Assembly: GCF_052857255.1 (NCBI RefSeq)
Contig: NC_135497.1
Coordinates: 197,833,986 to 197,897,985 of the forward strand
Direction: 5' to 3'
Length of the DNA stretch: 64,000 nucleotides
Source: Amblyomma americanum
Lineage: Eukaryota; Arthropoda; Arachnida; Ixodida; Ixodidae
Part shown: positions 59,881 through 64,000 of the stretch, piece by piece
Layout: every line of letters starts with the position of its first letter
Position numbering within the stretch: position 1 is the stretch's first letter
The notes under the pieces: model-generated
Database searches by the model: none
Told to the model about the DNA's origin: nothing
What the model saw: the letters and a program-made list of their open reading frames with translations, nothing else
Translations under genes and position numbers: made by a program

Positions 59881-62800
59881 TCGCTAAACGGAGTGTGGAT
59901 GCAGATGAAGAGAGCTGAATGGGCAGTGCAGCAAAATCATGGATGAGGCTTGTCCTTGGAGAGATTCCGAAGCCGAACGACGTGCACAGCGAGCTGAGAA
60001 GCAACGCAAAAGAAGAGAGCGCCAACGGGAGTCAACCGATCCAATGGGCATTGCGAGGTGGAAAGCCGAAGCAGAGCGGCGAATATAGTATAACCTCGCT
60101 AAATGGAGTGTGGATGCAGATGAAGAGAGTGGAATGGGCAGTGCAGCAAAAGCTAAATCATGGATGAGGCTGGTCCTTGGAGAGATTCCGAAGCCGAACG
60201 ACGTGCACAGCGAGCTGAGCAGCAACGCAAAAGTGGAGAGCGCCAACGGGAGTCAACCGATCCAATGGGCATAGCGAGGTGGAAAGCCGAAGCAGAGCGG
60301 CGAATATAGTATAACCTCGCTAAATGGAGTGTGGATGCAGATGAAGAGAGTGGAATGGGCAGTGCAGCAAAAGCTAAATCATGGATGAGGCTGGTCCTTG
60401 GAGAGATTCCGAAGCCGAACGACGTGCACAGCGAGCTGAGCAGCAACGCAAAAGAAGAGAGCGCCAACGGGAGTCAACCGATCCAATGGGCATAGCGAGG
60501 TGGAAAGCCGAAGCAGAGCGGCGAATATAGTATAACCTCGCTATATGGAGTGTGGATGCAGATGAAGAGAGTGGAATGGGCAGTGCAGCAAAAGCTAAAT
60601 CATGGATGAGGCTGGTCCTTGGAGAGATTTCGAAGCCGAACGACGTGCACAGCGAGCTGAGCAGCAACGCAAATGAGAGCGCCAACGGGAGTCAACCGTT
60701 CCATTGGGCATAGCGAGGTGGAAAGCCGAAGCAGAGCGGCGAATATAGTATAACCTCGCTAAATGGAGTGTGGATGCAGATGAAGAGAGTGGAATGGGCA
60801 GTGCAGCAAAAGCTAAATCATGGATGAGGCTGGTCCTTGGAGAGATTTCGAAGCCGAACGACGTGCACAGCGAGCTGAGCAGCAACGCAAAAGTGGAGAG
60901 CGCCAACGGGAGTCAACCGATCCAATGGGCATAGCGAGGTGGAAAGCCGAAGCAGAGCGGCGAATATAGTATAACCTCGCTAAACGGAGTGTGGATGCAG
61001 ATGAAGAGAGTGGAATGGGCAGTGCAGCAAAATCATGGATGAGGCTTGTCCTTGGAGATATTCCGAAGCCGAACGACGTGCACAGCGAGCTGAGCAGCAA
61101 CGCAAAAGAAGAGAGCGCCAACGGGAGTCAACCGATCCAATGGGCATAGCGATGTGGAAAGCTGAAGCAGAGCGGCGAATATAGTATAACCTCGCTAAAC
61201 GGAGTGTGGAAGAAGATGAAGAGAGTGGAATGGGCAGTGCTGCAAAGGCTAAATCATGGAAGAGGCTGGTCCTTGGAGAGATTCCGAAGCCGAACGACGT
61301 GCACAGCGAGCTGAGCAGCAACGCAAAAGATGAGAGCGCCAACGGGAGTCAACCGTTCCAGTGGGCATAGCGAGGTGGAAAGCCGAAGCAGAGCGGCGAA
61401 TATAGTATAACCTCGCTAAACGGAGTGTGGAAGAATATGAAGAGAGTGGAATGGGCAGTGCAGTAAAGACTAAATCATGGATGAGGCTGGTCCTTGGAGA
61501 GATTCCGAAGCCGAACTACGTGCACAGCGAGCTGAGCAGCAACGCAAAAGAAGAGAGCGCCAACGGGAGTCAACCGATCCAATGGGCATAGCGAGGTGGA
61601 AAGCCGAAGCAGAGCGGCGAATATAGTATAACCTCGCTAAACGGAGTGTGGATGCAGATGAAGAGAGTGGAATGGGCAGTGCAGCAAAAGCTAAATCATG
61701 GTTGAGGCTGGTCCTTGGAGAGATTTCGAAGCCGAACGACGTGCACAGCGAGCTGAGCAGCAACGCAAATGAGAGCGCCAACGGGAGTCAACCGTTCCAT
61801 TGGGCATAGCGAGGTGGAAAGCCGAAGCAGAGCGGCGAATATAGTATAACCTCGCTAAACGGAGTGTGGATGCAGATGAAGAGAGCTGAATGGGCAGTGC
61901 AGCAAAATCATGGATGAGGCTTGTCCTTGGAGAGATTCCGAAGCCGAACGACGTGCACAGCGAGCTGAGCAGCAACGCAAAAGAAGAGAGCGCCAACGGG
62001 AGTCAACCGATCCAATGGGCATTGCGAGGTGGAAAGCCGAAGCAGAGCGGCGAATATAGTATAACCTCGCTAAACGGAGTGTGGATGCAGATGAAGAGAG
62101 TGGAATGGGCAGTGCAGCAAAATCATGGATGAGGCTGGTCCTTGGAGATATTCCGAAGCCGAACTACGTGCTCAGCGAGCTGAGCAGCAACGCAAAAGAA
62201 GAGAGCGCCAACGGGAGTCAACCAATCCAATGGGCATAGCGAGGTGGAAAGCCGAAGCAGAGCGGCGAATATAGTATAACCTCGCTAAATGGAGTGTTGA
62301 TGCAGATGAAGAGAGTGGAATGGGCAGTGCAGCAAAAGCTAAATCATGGATGAGGCTGGTCCTTGGAGAGATTCCGAAGCCGAACGACGTGCACAGCGAG
62401 CTGAGCAGCAACGCAAAAGAGGAGAGCGCCAACGGGAGTCAACCGATCCAATGGGCATAGCGAGGTGGAAAGCCGAAGCAGAGCGGCGAATATAGTATAA
62501 CCTCGCTAAATGGAGTGTGGATGCAGATGAAGAGAGTGGAATGGGCAGTGCAGCAAAATCACGGATGAGGCTGGTCCTTGGAGAGATTCCGAAGCCGAAC
62601 GACGTGCACAGCGAGCTGAGCAGCAACGCAAAAGAAGAGAGCGCCAACGGGAGTCAACAGTTCCAATGGGCATAGCGAGGTGGAAAGCCGAAGCAGAGCG
62701 GCGAATATAGTATAACCTCGCTAAACGGAGTGTGGATGCAGATGAAGAGAGTGGAATGGGCAGTGCAGCAAAAGCTAAATCATGGTTGAGGCTGGTCCTT

Positions 62801-64000
62801 GGAGAGATTTCGAAGCCGAACGACGTGCACAGCGAGCTGAGCAGCAACGCAAATGAGAGCGCCAACGGGAGTCAACCGTTCCATTGGGCATAGCGAGGTG
62901 GAAAGCCGAAGCAGAGCGGCGAATATAGTATAACCTCGCTAAACGGAGTGTGGATGCAGATGAAGAGAGCTGAATGGGCAGTGCAGCAAAATCATGGATG
63001 AGGCTTGTCCTTGGAGAGATCCCGAAGCCGAACGACGTGCACAGCGAGCTGAGCAGCAACGCAAAAGAAGAGAGCGCCAACGGGAGTCAACCGATCCAAT
63101 GGGCATAGCGAGGTGGAAAGCCGAAGCAGAGCGGCGAATATAGTATAACCTCGCTAAACAGAGTGTGGAAGAAGATGAAGAGAGTGGAATGGGCAGTGCT
63201 GCAAAGACTAAATCATGGATGAGGCTGGTCCTTGGAGAGATTCCGAAGCCGAACAACGTGCACAGCGAGCTGAGCAGCAACGCAAAAGAAGAGAGCGCCA
63301 ACGGGAGTCAACCGATCCAATGGGCATTGCGAGGTGGAAAGCCGAAGCAGAGCGGCGAATATAGTATAACCTCGCTAAATGGAGTGTGGATGCAGATGAA
63401 GAGAGTGGAATGGGCAGTGCAGCAAAAGCTAAATCATGGATGAGGCTGGTCCTTGGAGAGATTCCGAAGCCGAACGACGTGCACAGCGAGCTGAGCAGCA
63501 ACGCAAAAGAGGAGAGCGCCAACGGGAGTCAACCGATCCAATGGGCATAGCGAGGTGGAAAGCCGAAGCAGAGCGGCGAATATAGTATAACCTCGCTAAA
63601 CGGAGTGTGGATGCAGATGAAGAGAGTGGAATGGGCAGTGCAGCAAAAGCTAAATCATGGATGAGGCTGTTCCTTGGAGAGATTCCGAAGCCGAACGACG
63701 TGCACAGCGAGCTGAGCAGCAACGCAAAAGAAGAGAGCGCCAACGGGAGTCAACCGTTCCAATGGGCATAGCAAGGTGGAAAGCCGAAGCAGAGCGGCGA
63801 ATATAGTATAACCTCGCTAAACGGAGTGTGGATGCAGATGAAGAGAGTGGAATGGGCAGTGCAGCAAAATCATGGATGAGGCTTGTCCTTGGAGAGATTC
63901 CGAAGCCGAACGACGTGCACAGCGAGCTGAGCAGCAACGCAAAAGAAGAGAGCGCCAACGGGAGTCAACCGATCCAATCGGCATAGCGAGGTGGAAAGCC
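59881..64000 (+). repeat. 3' flank, mosaic monomers II to window end
   Basis: Carries AGCTGAATGG at 59,913, 61,884 and 62,968. With the copy at 53,341 the spacings are 6,572, 1,971 and 1,084 bp, so the repeated segments are of different sizes. Relative to 54.1 kb, one extra 221-bp monomer is present near 60.7-60.9 kb (offset rises from 6,572 to 6,793 bp). The array is still in progress at the last base. Confidence 0.72.

Larger units (their letters stand above)
1..64000 (+). repeat. 221-bp satellite array filling the window
   Basis: Every position belongs to a head-to-tail tandem repeat with a 221-bp monomer. Frequent variants are 215 bp (6 bp missing where GCAAAGGCTAAATCATGG becomes GCAAAATCATGG) and 218 bp (3 bp missing where GCAAAAGAAGAGAGCG becomes GCAAATGAGAGCG). 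All copies have the same orientation. I saw no inversion, no insertion of foreign sequence and no spacer. The array runs off both ends of the window. Consensus composition is A72 C44 G75 T30, so the listed strand is two-thirds purine. A homogeneous array this long is typical of eukaryotic heterochromatic satellites. I do not recognise the monomer as a named family, and cannot place it on a chromosome or in a species. Confidence 0.98.

Noticed and set aside
1..64000. Recurring minus-strand reading frames of about 70-120 codons, one or more per monomer
   Set aside because: They are longer than one monomer only because they read the same DNA again in a second frame (221 leaves remainder 2 on division by 3). 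They mostly start at TTG, overlap one another and recur hundreds of times. The Ser/Leu/Arg-rich peptides are the complement of a purine-rich repeat. No promoter, splice context or codon signal supports them.
1..64000. CRISPR-like array of repeats
   Set aside because: The repeat is 221 bp and contiguous, with no short repeat and unique spacer alternation and no cas genes.
1..64000. CENP-B box in the monomer
   Set aside because: I looked for TTCG, four bases, A, two bases, CGGG on both strands. Only the CGGGA half (in CCAACGGGAG) is present. The A and the TTCG are not at the required spacing.
1..64000. Ribosomal DNA spacer, telomeric repeat or tRNA/5S cluster
   Set aside because: No rRNA or tRNA sequence, no short G-rich telomere motif, and no alternation of a gene with a spacer is seen.
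1..64000. Protein-coding tandem repeat gene such as a surface or silk protein
   Set aside because: Such genes keep repeat lengths that are multiples of three. Here the period is 221 and stops appear in all six frames within about one and a half monomers.
1..64000. Bacterial or phage origin
   Set aside because: Prokaryotic genomes do not normally carry 64 kb of gene-free 221-bp satellite with multi-level higher-order repeats. No prokaryotic gene or ribosome-binding context is present.

Overview
The whole 64 kb window is one uninterrupted, head-to-tail satellite DNA array. I see no gene, RNA gene, transposon or unique sequence in it. The monomer is 221 bp, with common length variants of 218 and 215 bp. 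All copies lie in the same orientation, and about 290 copies fit (64,000 divided by a mean of about 219.5 bp). Both window edges fall inside the array, so it continues on each side. A long tandem satellite with nested higher-order repeats points to eukaryotic heterochromatin such as a centromere, pericentromere, subtelomere or sex chromosome. Nothing here identifies the species. The consensus monomer has about 54% GC, a purine-rich + strand (A72 C44 G75 T30), and no CpG depletion (15 CpGs, observed/expected about 1.0).

Layout. Bases 1 to about 6,964 are a 5' flank of diverged, mosaic monomers with only short duplications (about 1,977 bp apart). From 6,965 to 52,046 the monomers follow a higher-order order of three block types, which I name here by private markers. 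B-blocks start with a CAACTGATCC variant and contain a BclI site. K-blocks contain monomers with AAGGCGAAC and GTGCACGGCGAG. S-blocks contain, in the young core, a BamHI site inside GTGGATCCAGATG. One B-K-S round at 6,965 to 12,229 is 5,265 bp (24 monomers) and looks like the founding higher-order unit. The core from about 11,110 to 52,046 was built by nested large duplications: 4.39 kb (15,727-20,122 / 20,123-24,515), 5.71 kb (21,065-26,771 / 26,772-32,480), about 18.0 kb (from about 11,110 / from about 29,105), 2.64 kb (39,489-42,128 / 42,129-44,768) and 1.965 kb (46,325-48,289 / 48,290-50,254). The 2.64 kb pair differs at only one base that I could find. From 52,047 to 64,000 a 3' flank returns to more diverged, shorter-range repeats with spacings of 6,572, 2,189, 1,971 and 1,084 bp.

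The picture is of a layered array, with a young, hyper-duplicated core between older flanks. Open reading frames of 70 to 180 codons occur everywhere on both strands, but they are by-products of the repeat. The period is not a multiple of three, so each frame reads the same DNA in shifted frames and then stops. Block edges and identities were found by reading and offset comparison without alignment software. Edges given as approximate are good to about one monomer.
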